Shown here: positions 63,326 through 64,000 of the stretch, in pieces
Layout: every line of letters begins with the position of its first letter
Numbering within the stretch: position 1 is the stretch's first letter
Source: Sinonovacula constricta
Taxonomy: Eukaryota; Mollusca; Bivalvia; Cardiida; Solecurtidae
Direction of reading: 5' to 3'
Length of the DNA: 64,000 bases
Assembly: GCA_007844125.1 (NCBI GenBank)
Contig: CM017563.1
Location: 15,793,663-15,857,662 of the forward strand
Notes under the pieces: model-generated
What the model saw: the letters and a program-made list of their open reading frames with translations, nothing else
The model's database searches: none
Told to the model about the DNA's origin: nothing
Position numbers and translations under genes: made by a program

Positions 63326-63331
63326 AATAAA
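63326..63331 (+). terminator. HSPA12 polyadenylation signal
   Basis: AATAAA lies 138 bases after the stop codon, followed by a T/G-rich stretch (TTTTTTGTTCATTGG) at 63340-63355, as expected for a cleavage and polyadenylation site. Confidence 0.7.
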
Positions 63332-63399
63332 CGATATTGAACTTTTTTGTTCATTGGTCTCAATGTCGTGGAGTAACTCTAGGTGGATGATGGTCAATT

Positions 63400-64000
63400 A
63401 AGTAAGCGATCATCCAGAACATGTTATGCTGTCTATAACCTTCTACACAAATGTCAATCATTTTTATCCTCACGGGATGAACTAACATTTGTGTCTGACA
63501 GCAGATGTCAATTTGTTGATGCGATAGAAGATTAAATGGGGAACCTGGATAGTGAAAAGCAAAAACATGTATGGGAGATAGGTAGAGGAGCAGAACTAAA
63601 TGTACACACGTATTTCTGGAGAAATGACAAAGGGCTTCATGCATAGAAACCTTGAAAGAACTATGTTTGAGTGGTGTTTTATTATTTAATAAGGTTTTAC
63701 AAATATTGATTACATTTTATCTGATTTAAAGAGTGTTGTATTAGTACAAATTTGTCTTCCATTTTCCGCAAAACCTAACAGGTAAAGAGTGTTAAAATGA
63801 TCGTTTCTTAGGAATAAATCATATTTTAATAAAAGAAGAAGAACAACAACAATATCAATATTTTACCAAGAAAGGAAGTAACTGTTTCACAAAATAATAA
63901 ATTAATTACACTGAGCGCAAATATTTTAATAACCTCATTAATATATGTTTGTCCTTCCAATTTAAAAAAATGACTATTACCATAATATGTACCCATGTCA
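63400..64000. other. AT-rich DNA downstream of HSPA12, no recognisable gene
   Basis: Only short frames without domains. Nothing else recognised up to the window end. Confidence 0.45.

Overview
The window looks like nuclear DNA from a lophotrochozoan animal, most probably a bivalve mollusc. It is AT-rich, has long introns with GT-AG borders and dense microsatellites, and carries several tRNA-derived SINE families, Penelope-like, LINE and BEL/Pao debris and DNA transposons. It also holds a diverged HSPA12-type Hsp70, a family known to be expanded in bivalves. I cannot name the species.

One intact protein-coding gene can be read. It is an HSPA12-type Hsp70 (heat shock 70 kDa protein 12-like) on the + strand, with seven coding exons from 35665 to 63188. 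All six introns have GT-AG borders and the phases agree throughout, giving a predicted 599-residue protein. Its first coding exon encodes a Src-like myristoylation start (MGQSKSKSSR). The ATPase motifs DFGTTYSG, DAGGGTVD, VGGFSES and GLTIVKGAVAFG follow. A polyadenylation signal lies about 140 bases after the stop. Intron 6 (16.6 kb) is a graveyard of mobile elements.

Layout: 1-6.6 kb is mostly AT-rich non-coding DNA with a Penelope-type reverse transcriptase fragment (about 1.1-1.6 kb). 6.6-14 kb holds decayed minus-strand exons of a Dbl-family RhoGEF of the ARHGEF4/ARHGEF9/SPATA13 type, interrupted by SINEs, a roughly 63-bp minisatellite and a 675-bp near-identical duplication. 15.4-20.7 kb has SINEs, two copies of a dispersed repeat, and microsatellites. 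22.0-23.1 kb is a non-autonomous transposon flanked by TTAA. 23.1-23.8 kb has a GIY-YIG fragment of a Penelope-like element. 24.0-29.0 kb is a complete-ended 4,954-bp DNA transposon with 33-bp perfect terminal inverted repeats, a TCGA target duplication and a decayed minus-strand transposase gene. The N-terminal part of that gene has expanded into a 24-bp acidic-octapeptide minisatellite. 29-35.6 kb shows no recognisable gene. 35.6-63.2 kb is the HSPA12 gene, with a + strand LINE fragment in intron 1. Intron 6 contains two SINEs, a BEL/Pao polyprotein remnant, long TA arrays and an antisense LINE that ends about 40 bases before the last exon.

No operons, CRISPR arrays, rRNA genes or functional tRNA genes were seen. 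The HSPA12 gene and the decayed RhoGEF have no evident functional link.
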